Positions 10,653 to 20,527 of a DNA stretch of 61,364 bases are shown one piece after another. The DNA is taken from NCBI GenBank assembly GCA_002713215.1, contig PAVO01000016.1, positions 1-61,364 on the forward strand, read 5' to 3'. A program made the position numbers and the translations under genes. A model generated the notes under the pieces. It saw nothing but the letters and a program-made list of their open reading frames with translations, had not been told where the DNA came from and did not search any database. Origin of the DNA: Crocinitomicaceae bacterium. Lineage in GTDB: Bacteria > Bacteroidota > Bacteroidia > Flavobacteriales_G > Salibacteraceae. Numbering within the stretch: position 1 is the first letter of the stretch; each line of letters opens with the position of its first letter.

Positions 10653-13600
10653 TTAGTAGGTTGAGTGAGCGTTAGTAGCCCCTGTGTTATAAGCGCTTTG
10701 TGATAGCGTTTTAATTCCGAATTCCGTTTCCTTTAATTTTTTCACCAAATCACCCTCATCGTTGTATTGATAGATCAAGGCAAAATGCTGATCGTCGAAG
10801 GTGGCCACCAGCTTTTCGCGATGGTCAAAAACATTACAGATCATTTCGGAAGATGCCGGTTGAGCACGGATATCATCGATATAAACAGCAGCTCCATAGT
10901 CTTTAAGGTCCTTAACAAAAACGGCCAACTCAAGCGGACCACCACTGCCTATTCCTAAAATGTAAAGGTCGGCAGGAGAGACCCTACCTTCATACAAGGC
11001 CCAATCACCTGCATTGGCAATTTTGGTCATGGGTGATCCATTGTTTCCGGTGTAAGCGTTGTAAAACCAACTGCCGGCTCCCTGTGTTTTATACTCCAGA
11101 ATGAGATCACTAACATTATTGTTTACCAGTGTTTGGCCAGCAGGACATTTTACCCACATTCTAACGATCAATCCATCGGTCTGAACTTCAGGCGTTACTT
11201 CAACCACTCCAAACGAGAATGGATCATTTTCCGAAGGCTGCTTTTTTAGTTTAATGCTATTAACTCCGGTATGAGAAACCGTGGTGGATATATCGGCCTG
11301 GGCAAAGTCCACATCCATACCTCCTTCCATATAAACCGTTCCGGAAGTCGCGGTTGTAACGGCGCCTCCACTTGCGTAAAACCGTTCAAAGTTTTCAAAG
11401 GCAATGGAACCAAAAGATGCATTTTGTGCAATGGCTGTTTGTTTGGTTTTGCTGTATCCCATGAGCGCCGTAGAACGAATGCCTGCAATATTTTCATCTT
11501 CTACGGCATTGCCATTGGGTGTATACCGAAGAATGGTATTGGTTTTTACCCATTTTTCCAGGTCGTTGTTTTCTTCGTTTTGCCAGTCGAACATGTTGAT
11601 GGAAAATAATCCACGATCGAAATTTTTATAGTCATCAGTTGGAGTAGTATTCAGTATGGACGCATCCAGGTCTTCGCGGTACACAAAGGTCGATTTTACC
11701 CTCCATTGATTGGCTTTTCCCTTTTCAAAATCGTTGCCGGTAATGGTTCCGTTATAGGTATAAACATCGTCATTGTAGTCCCAGTTATCGTAGAGGGTAA
11801 CCGTGTTTGCCGAAACCACATTATCTGCGGAATTAATAACTGGTTCTGCCTTTAAACAATCGAAAGGGTAGTCGCCCGGACAGTTGTAACTTTGAAATAC
11901 GATTTCACCCGATGAGGCATTCATTACAAAGATTCCTTCATCTTCCATTTTACCATTTCCCTGGCCATCGATGATCAATACCGAATAGTCGTTATTACAG
12001 CATACCTTATCAATAATGGTAACATCGATTTGAGCGCTGTTTGAACATTTGTTGGGCGACAGGGTTAACGTAGGGGTATAATTGCCCGTCAGCGAATAGC
12101 CATGGGTGGTTATGGTAGAACCTATGGCAAGGTTTGTACCCGAATGAATGGGTGTAGTTCCGTCCCCAAAATCAAGCGTATAGTTTCCTGTAAAATCAAC
12201 TGGACCAAGGTATTTAAAGGTTACCGTATTTAATGCTGTTGTTACGTCGGGAGTGGCCGAAAATATGGGCTTAAATGCACATGGGTCAATCTCCGTATAA
12301 GCAATGTTGTAAGAACCGGCCAGACTTGTATTTGATGCTACCGCAGGCGCTGTACAAACAACGGCAAGTCGATCGCCAACTTTTACCTTTCCAAACCAAA
12401 TGGGCAGGTAGGTATTTATGGTTTGCCCTCCATTTCCAGGGTGAATTACCGTTCCTATAAAATCTAACAGAGAACCACGCACGTCAGATTTATACACATC
12501 GTAGGTGTAATTGACCGTGGATAGAGCTTCGCCTGTAAAACTTAACCCAAGTAGCGAAGAATAGGGCATAAATGAGGAAAGACTGTTTACGTTCTTATAT
12601 CCATAATCCCAGGGAACCGGAAAGGTTGTGGAAGAGAGTCTTGAAATATCCAATATATTCTGACGGATTTCTACATCCTGATGTACACCTGATGTTAATG
12701 TAGTTTGCGTGCCATTGGTGTTTTTTATGACATCCTGCAGCGAATAACCAATAACCTGGATGGGCTCCAGAAAAGAGACGAAATTAGTGATGTGTTTCAT
12801 AAGTTGTAACCCAACTCCTGAAACCGAATTACCAAAAACATTGTTTCCATTAAATTCAGGTACTCCCAATGTGTTTTTAGCAACCAATTTGAAGCCGGTA
12901 TATGAAATGTCGCCAGCATCAAAAAGATAAAGGTTGACTTGATTGAGTGTAAAGGTGTTATAATCGACTACCCAGGATGGGTAGGGATAGACAAGAAATA
13001 CCCCATGTTGGTTACTCTCCAGGGTATTATTTTTTATAACCATTGTTGGAATCTGGGCTTTTGATGAGGGGGGATTGTGGAATATATTGGATCCGTTTCC
13101 AAATATTTCCAGCCCATGATAACAATTCTTGAATGTATTGTTTTCGATGGTACAAGAGGTTCTTGAAGGTTGGTATGTATCGCCTAATGCGCGGCCACTA
13201 AAATAGTAGTCAACTGTAGCACCATTTTTTTGACTGCCATTTAAAGTAGAAGTAAATCCGGTTTTATCTACGGTGTTATTTTTAATGGTTATGTGTATGT
13301 TATCACCAAGAAAGGTTAAGCAGTGAGAAGTTCCATTGATTGTATTGTTATCGAAAGTAACGCGTTCTAAATAGAAGTTGTTCTTAATTGATTTTGGAAG
13401 GTTCCAGCCAAGATTAATTATTGAAATGTCCTTTTTGATGGTATTGTTCGATACATATACTTCCTTACATGGGACACCTATAAACCATCTTTCATTGGTG
13501 CCTGCGGTTGCATTTTCGAATTCCAAATCCTGAATGTTTAGCTGCTGTAAGTAACCTCCTCCCACTGAGTTTATTAGGACTCCAATTCCTGCGGAAAAAG

Positions 13601-13973
13601 TTGTGTGTTTACCGTTAAGTTTAAATCCTTCAACTGAGGAAGAACTACCCGATTTTCTAACCGTCAACGTCTGGCCCTTGCTGGTTAGGTTTAAATAGTT
13701 CCAACTGTATCCATAGTAATTACTGAAAAAATGATTCAGTTCACAAAGAGCTCCTGCATTTACATCAATAATGACATCTTTTCCACTATTTAGTTCATCC
13801 ACAGCCAATTTAAAAACGTGATAAGCATTGTTGGTTCCTGTTGTTTGTCCTGTTGCGTCAGTAATTACAAGACAGGTGGTATTCAAGGGACATTGAGCTA
13901 TGGCACTATAACCGACACCAAAGAGCAGAAGGCATCCCGCAATTCTTAATATTGAAGCAGCTGTTGTTTTCAT
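10653..13973 (-). CDS. Secreted beta-helix, PKD and YD-motif protein (1106 aa)
   Basis: A signal peptide ending near YSAIAQ is followed at about residues 50-400 by repeated Asn-rich turns (NNTI, KNNTV, ENNTF) typical of right-handed parallel beta-helices. Around 575-660 is a PKD-like domain with DFGDGTTP and a later GNYTPTLTLS strand. About 880-1040 is a lectin-like sandwich ending in VYIDDIRAQP. The last 50 residues hold one RHS-type YD strand pair (YQYNDEGDLVKKLKETE), the kind of ending seen next to RHS genes in Bacteroidota. The start overlaps the stop of the preceding gene as ATGA, so the two are translationally coupled. No T9SS sorting domain is visible at the C-terminus. I infer a surface or released structural protein that works with the RHS product; enzymatic activity cannot be excluded because some beta-helix proteins are polysaccharide lyases. 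Confidence 0.88.
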   Translation of the reverse strand: MKTTAASILRIAGCLLLFGVGYSAIAQCPLNTTCLVITDATGQTTGTNNAYHVFKLAVDELNSGKDVIIDVNAGALCELNHFFSNYYGYSWNYLNLTSKGQTLTVRKSGSSSSVEGFKLNGKHTTFSAGIGVLINSVGGGYLQQLNIQDLEFENATAGTNERWFIGVPCKEVYVSNNTIKKDISIINLGWNLPKSIKNNFYLERVTFDNNTINGTSHCLTFLGDNIHITIKNNTVDKTGFTSTLNGSQKNGATVDYYFSGRALGDTYQPSRTSCTIENNTFKNCYHGLEIFGNGSNIFHNPPSSKAQIPTMVIKNNTLESNQHGVFLVYPYPSWVVDYNTFTLNQVNLYLFDAGDISYTGFKLVAKNTLGVPEFNGNNVFGNSVSGVGLQLMKHITNFVSFLEPIQVIGYSLQDVIKNTNGTQTTLTSGVHQDVEIRQNILDISRLSSTTFPVPWDYGYKNVNSLSSFMPYSSLLGLSFTGEALSTVNYTYDVYKSDVRGSLLDFIGTVIHPGNGGQTINTYLPIWFGKVKVGDRLAVVCTAPAVASNTSLAGSYNIAYTEIDPCAFKPIFSATPDVTTALNTVTFKYLGPVDFTGNYTLDFGDGTTPIHSGTNLAIGSTITTHGYSLTGNYTPTLTLSPNKCSNSAQIDVTIIDKVCCNNDYSVLIIDGQGNGKMEDEGIFVMNASSGEIVFQSYNCPGDYPFDCLKAEPVINSADNVVSANTVTLYDNWDYNDDVYTYNGTITGNDFEKGKANQWRVKSTFVYREDLDASILNTTPTDDYKNFDRGLFSINMFDWQNEENNDLEKWVKTNTILRYTPNGNAVEDENIAGIRSTALMGYSKTKQTAIAQNASFGSIAFENFERFYASGGAVTTATSGTVYMEGGMDVDFAQADISTTVSHTGVNSIKLKKQPSENDPFSFGVVEVTPEVQTDGLIVRMWVKCPAGQTLVNNNVSDLILEYKTQGAGSWFYNAYTGNNGSPMTKIANAGDWALYEGRVSPADLYILGIGSGGPLELAVFVKDLKDYGAAVYIDDIRAQPASSEMICNVFDHREKLVATFDDQHFALIYQYNDEGDLVKKLKETEFGIKTLSQSAYNTGATNAHSTY

Positions 13974-14443
13974 TCTACTGAGTATAATTTGTATTGAGAT
14001 CTATCTACCTGTTCTCCGTTGGCGTAAATTTTTACATCTACCCATATGTCGGTTGTAATGGTGCTGGCTTTCGCCTCAACAGAATTGGGGAACAAGCCAT
14101 TGTATTCGACAGGGTAGGAATTACTTCCCTCTTCGAAATAAAGATTACCCCCTATGGTGTTGGGCTCCAACGTAACATTAGTAAGTGTAACGCTTTGTCC
14201 AATGTTGCCAATAAAGTATTGCAGGGAATCGATAAGTGTGTCATTCTTTAATTTGATACCGACCGTGAAAATCAGCGTGTCACCTCCACCAATGTCAATC
14301 GAATCTCCAACTATGTTGGTGTACGTATCGTTTAATTTGGCTTGACCTGTAATATCTGTTATTTCAGGAGTTGCCTGTGAGGACCCGGTTTTCCCTAACA
14401 GCATAACAACTGCCAGTAGAAATAATATTCTAAGTTTTTTCAT
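13970..14443 (-). CDS. Small secreted beta-rich protein (157 aa)
   Basis: The likely start is the ATG at 14443 (MKKLRILFLLAVVMLLGK), which gives a clean signal peptide; an in-frame ATG at 14452 overlaps the stop of the preceding gene and would add three residues. The mature part of about 130 residues is Thr/Asn/Asp-rich with alternating strands (GDTLIFTVGIKLKND, TITTDIWVDVKIYANGE), like an immunoglobulin-type sandwich. No catalytic motif is apparent. Its stop overlaps the next start as ATGA. The tight position between two very large exoproteins argues for co-assembly or a stabilising role; this is inferred. Confidence 0.82.
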   Translation of the reverse strand: MKKLRILFLLAVVMLLGKTGSSQATPEITDITGQAKLNDTYTNIVGDSIDIGGGDTLIFTVGIKLKNDTLIDSLQYFIGNIGQSVTLTNVTLEPNTIGGNLYFEEGSNSYPVEYNGLFPNSVEAKASTITTDIWVDVKIYANGEQVDRSQYKLYSVE

Positions 14444-14445
14444 AA

Positions 14446-17400
14446 TTAACATTCAATTGAATAATCAGTGCCGTTAGACTCAATGTCAAAGGACTTGAGT
14501 TTAAGTGTAACCTTACCACCGGCATAGCTGGCTTCCAGTTCAACATTCTTTATGGTAGCATGTCTAAAATCCTCACGGTTGATCAATGTAGCAGACCAAC
14601 CGTAGTATTTTTCTACATTCATATTGCCATAAGTCCCTCCTAAGGAGATGGGAGCCGTACTTGTTCCATCATAATTTTTTAAGGCATTGTTCAAATCCGC
14701 AAGGAAGGGGGTGTTGGTGATATAATTGCCCAAACCTTCTATATAAGCAGGTGTTCCATCTTTGTCAAAATAGGTTATGTTACCAATTTTGGTACTCAAT
14801 TGATTTTTATATCCGCTTTCAACTATTTTAATAGAGGCAACCGTAGAAGCCGATGGAGGGCTGGTTGTATATTTTGACAGTTGAAGGTTAAGTAAGTTGT
14901 TTACGTAGTCTACCTCATCAACGTGGTAGTAATAATCCGTTGAACTTATTTTAATGGCCAACATATCGCCACGTACAAACTTGGTAAGTTCTCCACAGGC
15001 ACCATTTGTATTATCGAAGGCAATTGTAGGTGGATCATTGGCAGTACCAGGGTCAAAAGTTATTCCACTACCTGAAATTATCAGGTTTTGGTTGTAAAAC
15101 TTAGACCTTAGGTTGGGATATTCCCATGATCCTTTGAAATCCTGGGAAAGGTAGGTTCCATGAAAATCATCTTTTGAAAGGACAACAACCGGATCACCCG
15201 TATTGTCATCGAAGACTAAGTTGTCGCTCTCACTTGATATACCATTTACCGTTCGCGTTACCTTTTTAAGCAGGGAAGGGTATTTAATGATTTTAGAAGT
15301 TACGTGCGAACGCAAAACGTTTTCAACCACAGCACCTCCACCTTTGGTGTTGGTCGATATTGGAGCCGGTACAAGAGTGGGTCCTGCAGTTGTACTTACC
15401 ATAGGTCCTCCAATGGAAACGTCTACAGAGACGGTTCCGGAAAAGGTATAATCAGCAACCTGCCTTGGTTCAGAAAGAATTTCGACTGTTCGGCCCATCT
15501 CGGCCATTTTTCGGGTTTTGGTAATTCTGTTGTTGCCCATTACGGTAACATCATCGTCGGGCTCAAAGTATTCGTAAATTTCAGAAGCAGTTTTAATAGT
15601 TGTGTTTTTATCCAAATATTTCGATATGGTTTTGGGTTTGCCGTTCATGTCGTAAGAGACAAAACTGTAACCCTGACTAACGTGTGGTGTTTTTCGGTTG
15701 TAGCTTACGGAAACCGGACCAATTTGAGCGGAAAACGGCAATGGGTAATTATATAATTCGGTAACTTCCGATGCGGTAGCCACAACCGGGTAATCCTTAA
15801 CCGTATAGAAAGTATATTCTTCTGTACCCGTATTGGTTATTCCTTCGTGAATATTACGAATTAATACCCTGGAATATCCAATGGAGGGTGCCGGTAGAAT
15901 TCCCTCACCCAATGGGCCTTCCTGACTTTGAACATCCCTACCATGAATGATCGCATTAAAATCGCTTTGTTCATCTTTTGGGATAATATCTACTAAAACA
16001 TTTTCCTTCCGGCCGCCATTGGGTTCGTTTGTAGCAACACCGCTGGAAATGGTTACTCCATTTCGTTTTGTTGTGTATTCATATTCACTTCCATAAAGGG
16101 ACTTAATAGCCCCGGATCCTAAGGGGATTGCATCAAAGGTCAATATTCGTTTAACCCGAAATCCGCCTCCTAGTTTAGAGTAGTGCTTGGAAGCCGAAGT
16201 ATAAGGATCTCTTCTGAAATTGCCATTAGGTACCTGAAGTTTAACGTATGACATGGCCGGATCAAAGTCCTTACATTTAGATGTCAATGGCTGTTCGGCC
16301 ATGTTGGCTATTTTGGTAAAGGCATTGCCAATTTTCTCTCCATCAATATTATCGCTACTTCCAGCTTGGTCCAATTCGTTGGAAGAACCGTCTACCTTTA
16401 AACGGCGTTGTGACTTATAGAAGTATTTGCAGGATTTTCGGGGAAGTTCCCGGGTACTGGCTTTACCCCCATAGGGAATGGCTGTATATCCAGCGGGTAA
16501 GGTTGTTCCACCATTTTTCTTAAACATAAAGAAGATTCCATTGCCGGGATCATATCCATAACCATCAATTCGGGCATAACCACTAATGTAATCGCTTGTA
16601 TTTTTTGTATGGTCAGCATCGTTTACCAAACCATAGAGGAAATTATAATACATTCTCTTTCTTTCGACCCTGATGGCCTCAAACAATTGATGGGCTAAGG
16701 CCTGATATTCGGTAGCGGTCCATCCTCCCTGATAAATGCCTATGGCATCCAGATTGAGGTAGTATTTTTTGTCCGCCTTTTTTTCGTCATGTGAAGTTGT
16801 TCCAGCATCCAGTAGCGGAACCATTATAGTGGCTACCTTGTTTTGTACATAATTGTAGTCGTGTTGTTCGTAGTGTACATGAATTTCTCCTCCGGTAGGA
16901 AGCGAAATTCTTTTCAACGCATAGGCAGCAGGATCATAACCTTCACTGATACCAGGTAGGGTTATGGCGTTTTGATTTACATAGGGCCAAAATCGGGCAA
17001 GTTCGGCATTTCCACCGTGAACACTTAGTGCATCCCGTAGTCCCTGATAGTCCATGTAATTGCCCCAACGATCTGTATTTCTGGGGTCGTAGTCGGGGTT
17101 TTGGTTGAGGTATAAATTATTTATTTCTGAAAATTCATAGGGCGTAGGGTAGGGGTTTGAAGTTGGATAATCGTAGTGAAAAACATATGGGGCAATTCGG
17201 CTTCGAATTTTTCCAGCGCTTTCAGTCCATACTTTTTTTAAGGTTAATTTTCCCCGTTCAGTTGAGCTTGTACTGGCATAATCTGAATTGTTTGGAGTTC
17301 CTTGAGCCAAACCATAATTATACTCAAACCATACTGTCTTAATTGGGTTTCTGTTGTTGTTTCCGGTCGCAGATTTAATATCAAAGTCTTCTGAACCCGG

Positions 17401-19908
17401 AGTTATGTCTTTGATGTCGGTAATGTTATACAGTTCAACATTTTTCAGGTACCTTAACTTTGCTCCCTGATTTGGGTTAGATGTTGTAGCCGGTTTCGCT
17501 TTTAAATAGTTTTCGGCATCTAAACTAGTAGATGCAATGTTTACACCCAGTCCATCTTTACGGTCCCCATCGTTCAGGTTAAAAATGGCAATGTGGGTTT
17601 TCGAAGCCATGGCATACAAGTAGTAAACTTCCTTTTCTCCGGAAGAAAAACTCCCCATGTCATCCATTTTAGAAGACAAGGACCCCCGATCTAAGGTAAC
17701 ACCTGCGTATGGTGACCGATAGGGGTACCAGGTTGAAGCGGAAGCACCACCGTAAGCCCGTTGGTAGTATAATCGTGTATAGCTCCCAAAATCATCGGGC
17801 GTAGGACCATCACCGGTTCTATCAATGTAATCGGGGCTTAAAATTTGGGTGAGCAAATGGGCACTGGCATAGGGGGTTGATGATGTATAACCCAATTTCC
17901 TGCTGGTTTCATTTTCATTCACCGAAGAATTTACCAGCGGAATAATTTCCTCTCCAAAGCTGGTTTCGTCCAGATCGTTGTTGGCTAAATCGAAACTGTA
18001 GGTCAATTGCTGTTCATTTCTTGCATAAACCGGTAATCCATACACATATTTTACACCATCGGTATTGGTACTTACCAACTCGGCAATGCTTTTTTGATTG
18101 TAGCCGCTTTGGTTGTGGTCGTATTGAATTCGGGTTCCATTGTTAAAAATGGAAGTTCTTTTTTCAAATTTCCCAACTTTATCGGAAGCCCAGGTAGTAG
18201 GGAAATCCTCAACCAGGGTTTCGGAAATATAAGTGCTTCGCTTTTTGTGTTTATTGTTTAACTCGTTATCATCGTTTGCTACACCAACTCGTTTGTCCAC
18301 CTTGTAGGCTCCTGAGTAACCGGAGAATGATACTGTACCTGATGAGGGGATTGACACCTTAAATGGATTATCATTAAATACGGGGTCGGCATAGCTACTG
18401 GGATAAGTAGTTGTCAAATCATAATAACCGGCTTTATCACCATCGAACGAAAGGAAGTACTTTTCCCCTGAAATATTAAAATCTCCTTCTTCTAAAAATT
18501 TATTCTTGGTGGTGGCTATTGGAAGTGCACTTACACCCTTCCAATCTCCAATGGTTGTATAATGGTATCCATAAGAAGTTGAACCTCCTGCTGTGGACTC
18601 CAGGTTGCTAACATAAGCTGGGTTTGGTGGCATTACAAAGATACTGGCTATGTTTACGTCAGCACCGACATCAACGTTGTAATCTTCACTTTTGATGTAA
18701 TTCTTTCGGTAGTGCCCATAATCTCCTCGCATTGCGCGAAAGGAACCACCAAAGGACTCCCCGGTTAAAGAATAAACATCGTAATTGGGTAAAGGATAGC
18801 CTAAAACGTTTTCCCGTTTACTAAAAGGGTTTTCATTTTCGGTCGAATAGTCCATTAGTTTTCCTGGGTCTGATAAGGCTCCTTCGCTGTATTTGTAACC
18901 AAAAACACTTAGTTCTTCAACCGGTTGATTTTTTTGAACCGTATAACTTCCAAAAATTTGCGACTCAACATCGATAGGTACAGAGGTAAAGTTCATTCCC
19001 GCATCAACCTGAATGGAAACCATTCGGCCATCGTATTTGGCTAAAGAGGTTGGGTAAGATGCACTTTCAACCGACGAAACCGTAAACCCCGGGTTACTAA
19101 TCAAAGGTTTTTTAGGTTTTTCACCATCAGGAAGGTCATCGTTTTTAGCCTTTAAACTAACATCGTATTTTGGTCTATCTTGAGAACCTTTACTATAAGC
19201 CTCCATGTCTTTTAAAACCTCCATTTTCCTTTTGTCGTCATCGTTCGGCTGGTTTTTATCCATCCTATCTTTTTCCTGTTTTTTGGCTTTAATTTTTTTT
19301 GCCGCAGAAAGTATGGCCATTGGATTAATTGAAGGGGACATACCAAACCGGCCGTTGCTGGAAGAAAGATTGAGATTCGCAACACCTGCGACACCTAGAT
19401 TTAAATCCAGTCGGGTGCCCAACCCATTATAGTTGTTGTAACTTAGCGTTGCACCAACACCAACACTTAATAGTCCAAAGGCCTCCATATTTGCAGGTTT
19501 ACTTCCAATACTTACGGTCCAGTTTTTTTCCATTTTGTTGAAGTAAGTTACCGTGGCGTTGTTGTATTCGTCCGGGAATCCCCGTTTCATTTTTACAATA
19601 CTTCCCGGGTTTATGTTCCAACCCAATCCTACCCATGATGCCAGGGCTTCGTTGTTAACCTCGCCGCTGTGGTAGGACAGATTAATGGGGTACCCATTGG
19701 GTACATTCATCAATGGAATGTTGTAAGTAAAAGCCCCATTGAAGTTGTTAACCATATTGGTGGTTGCCACGGGTTCAAAGGATCTGTATTCGGGCATTGA
19801 ATCACCTCCGGTAAGCGCCATTGCCTCGTAAACTGGAAATATTTCAAATAGGAATATTAATGTACAGATGCTTGCTATTTTTCTCTTGTGCTTCCTAATT
19901 ATTCTCAT
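14446..19908 (-). CDS. RHS/Tc-type shell-like secreted protein without RHS repeats (1820 aa)
   Basis: The first 32 residues are a basic signal peptide (IRKHKRKIASICTLIFLF...). Residues 56-113 carry the opening block of Bacteroidota RHS/SpvB-like shell proteins: FNGAFTYNIPLMNVP, then NLSYHSG, then ASWVGLGWNINPGSIVK and GFPDE. A Lys/Asp-rich linker lies at about 205-270. The remainder is long beta-rich sequence, with YVYGLPVYAR and repeated Tyr-rich strands, but I see no YD-repeat core (no DHLGNV or YPFG...R motif). The start ATG at 19908 overlaps the end of the upstream lipoprotein gene by 14 nt. Because the gene lacks its own RHS core but lies in an operon with a giant RHS protein, it may be a partner shell component, as B and C subunits are in Tc toxins; that analogy is inference. 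Confidence 0.85.
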   Translation of the reverse strand: MRIIRKHKRKIASICTLIFLFEIFPVYEAMALTGGDSMPEYRSFEPVATTNMVNNFNGAFTYNIPLMNVPNGYPINLSYHSGEVNNEALASWVGLGWNINPGSIVKMKRGFPDEYNNATVTYFNKMEKNWTVSIGSKPANMEAFGLLSVGVGATLSYNNYNGLGTRLDLNLGVAGVANLNLSSSNGRFGMSPSINPMAILSAAKKIKAKKQEKDRMDKNQPNDDDKRKMEVLKDMEAYSKGSQDRPKYDVSLKAKNDDLPDGEKPKKPLISNPGFTVSSVESASYPTSLAKYDGRMVSIQVDAGMNFTSVPIDVESQIFGSYTVQKNQPVEELSVFGYKYSEGALSDPGKLMDYSTENENPFSKRENVLGYPLPNYDVYSLTGESFGGSFRAMRGDYGHYRKNYIKSEDYNVDVGADVNIASIFVMPPNPAYVSNLESTAGGSTSYGYHYTTIGDWKGVSALPIATTKNKFLEEGDFNISGEKYFLSFDGDKAGYYDLTTTYPSSYADPVFNDNPFKVSIPSSGTVSFSGYSGAYKVDKRVGVANDDNELNNKHKKRSTYISETLVEDFPTTWASDKVGKFEKRTSIFNNGTRIQYDHNQSGYNQKSIAELVSTNTDGVKYVYGLPVYARNEQQLTYSFDLANNDLDETSFGEEIIPLVNSSVNENETSRKLGYTSSTPYASAHLLTQILSPDYIDRTGDGPTPDDFGSYTRLYYQRAYGGASASTWYPYRSPYAGVTLDRGSLSSKMDDMGSFSSGEKEVYYLYAMASKTHIAIFNLNDGDRKDGLGVNIASTSLDAENYLKAKPATTSNPNQGAKLRYLKNVELYNITDIKDITPGSEDFDIKSATGNNNRNPIKTVWFEYNYGLAQGTPNNSDYASTSSTERGKLTLKKVWTESAGKIRSRIAPYVFHYDYPTSNPYPTPYEFSEINNLYLNQNPDYDPRNTDRWGNYMDYQGLRDALSVHGGNAELARFWPYVNQNAITLPGISEGYDPAAYALKRISLPTGGEIHVHYEQHDYNYVQNKVATIMVPLLDAGTTSHDEKKADKKYYLNLDAIGIYQGGWTATEYQALAHQLFEAIRVERKRMYYNFLYGLVNDADHTKNTSDYISGYARIDGYGYDPGNGIFFMFKKNGGTTLPAGYTAIPYGGKASTRELPRKSCKYFYKSQRRLKVDGSSNELDQAGSSDNIDGEKIGNAFTKIANMAEQPLTSKCKDFDPAMSYVKLQVPNGNFRRDPYTSASKHYSKLGGGFRVKRILTFDAIPLGSGAIKSLYGSEYEYTTKRNGVTISSGVATNEPNGGRKENVLVDIIPKDEQSDFNAIIHGRDVQSQEGPLGEGILPAPSIGYSRVLIRNIHEGITNTGTEEYTFYTVKDYPVVATASEVTELYNYPLPFSAQIGPVSVSYNRKTPHVSQGYSFVSYDMNGKPKTISKYLDKNTTIKTASEIYEYFEPDDDVTVMGNNRITKTRKMAEMGRTVEILSEPRQVADYTFSGTVSVDVSIGGPMVSTTAGPTLVPAPISTNTKGGGAVVENVLRSHVTSKIIKYPSLLKKVTRTVNGISSESDNLVFDDNTGDPVVVLSKDDFHGTYLSQDFKGSWEYPNLRSKFYNQNLIISGSGITFDPGTANDPPTIAFDNTNGACGELTKFVRGDMLAIKISSTDYYYHVDEVDYVNNLLNLQLSKYTTSPPSASTVASIKIVESGYKNQLSTKIGNITYFDKDGTPAYIEGLGNYITNTPFLADLNNALKNYDGTSTAPISLGGTYGNMNVEKYYGWSATLINREDFRHATIKNVELEASYAGGKVTLKLKSFDIESNGTDYSIEC

Positions 19909-20527
19909 CGCTAAAGGGGAATTTGGGAATATCGTTTTGTGTTAATTTAAATTTGAATCGCTGGACACCCAGTTGGAAAAACTCATCGTAGTACTCAAGG
20001 GTTAATTCATCCTTGTTGATTTGCTGATCGATTGGAAAACTAATTGCATAGGTATATTTTGAAGTAACCCTATGATTTGGGATGTGTTGAACAATGGATG
20101 GATGAATGGTGTCATTTGGAGTTATAAGCCGAAAAGAGCTTTCCAGGTCGTAAGTGGCTTTTCTTAGGTTTTTTGAGTATTCATGCAGGCTTCCAGATGA
20201 TTGCTCTATGAGGTCACGTTTAAAATTATTCTCTTCAATAGATGACATTGAGAAAATGAAAGTCCCTGTATTTTCATAGGCAGCGTTAAGTTGGTTGTAT
20301 ACTTCTTTTGTCGGGGCTAAATTTTGTCGAAATATTTCTTGCGCTACTTGCAATTCCGTAGGAACAAATTTCACCTCAATTAATGCGGGGCCAATTGTTC
20401 TGCTGATCAGGAGACTATTAACACTCTCGAAAAGTTGAATAAACTGGCTTACATTTTTAGGTTGGTTTGAGCAGGATATCCCTAAAAAGACGATCACTAT
20501 TAGAAGGAGTTTCTTACTCACCATCAT
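19895..20527 (-). CDS. Predicted lipoprotein of unknown function (210 aa)
   Basis: The N-terminus MMVSKKLLLIVIVFLGISC ends in a lipobox-like Cys, so the protein is probably lipid-anchored after signal peptidase II cleavage. Either of two adjacent ATGs (20527 or 20524) could be used. The mature chain is mixed helix and strand (EVKFVPTELQVAQEIFRQN, helix-rich middle, FQLGVQRFKFKL near the end), acidic, with no motif I recognise. It overlaps the OmpH-like gene upstream and the 1820-residue gene downstream by 14 nt each, so it is translated as part of the same chain. Position suggests a periplasm-facing helper of the exoproteins; this is inference. Confidence 0.82.
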   Translation of the reverse strand: MMVSKKLLLIVIVFLGISCSNQPKNVSQFIQLFESVNSLLISRTIGPALIEVKFVPTELQVAQEIFRQNLAPTKEVYNQLNAAYENTGTFIFSMSSIEENNFKRDLIEQSSGSLHEYSKNLRKATYDLESSFRLITPNDTIHPSIVQHIPNHRVTSKYTYAISFPIDQQINKDELTLEYYDEFFQLGVQRFKFKLTQNDIPKFPFSDENN

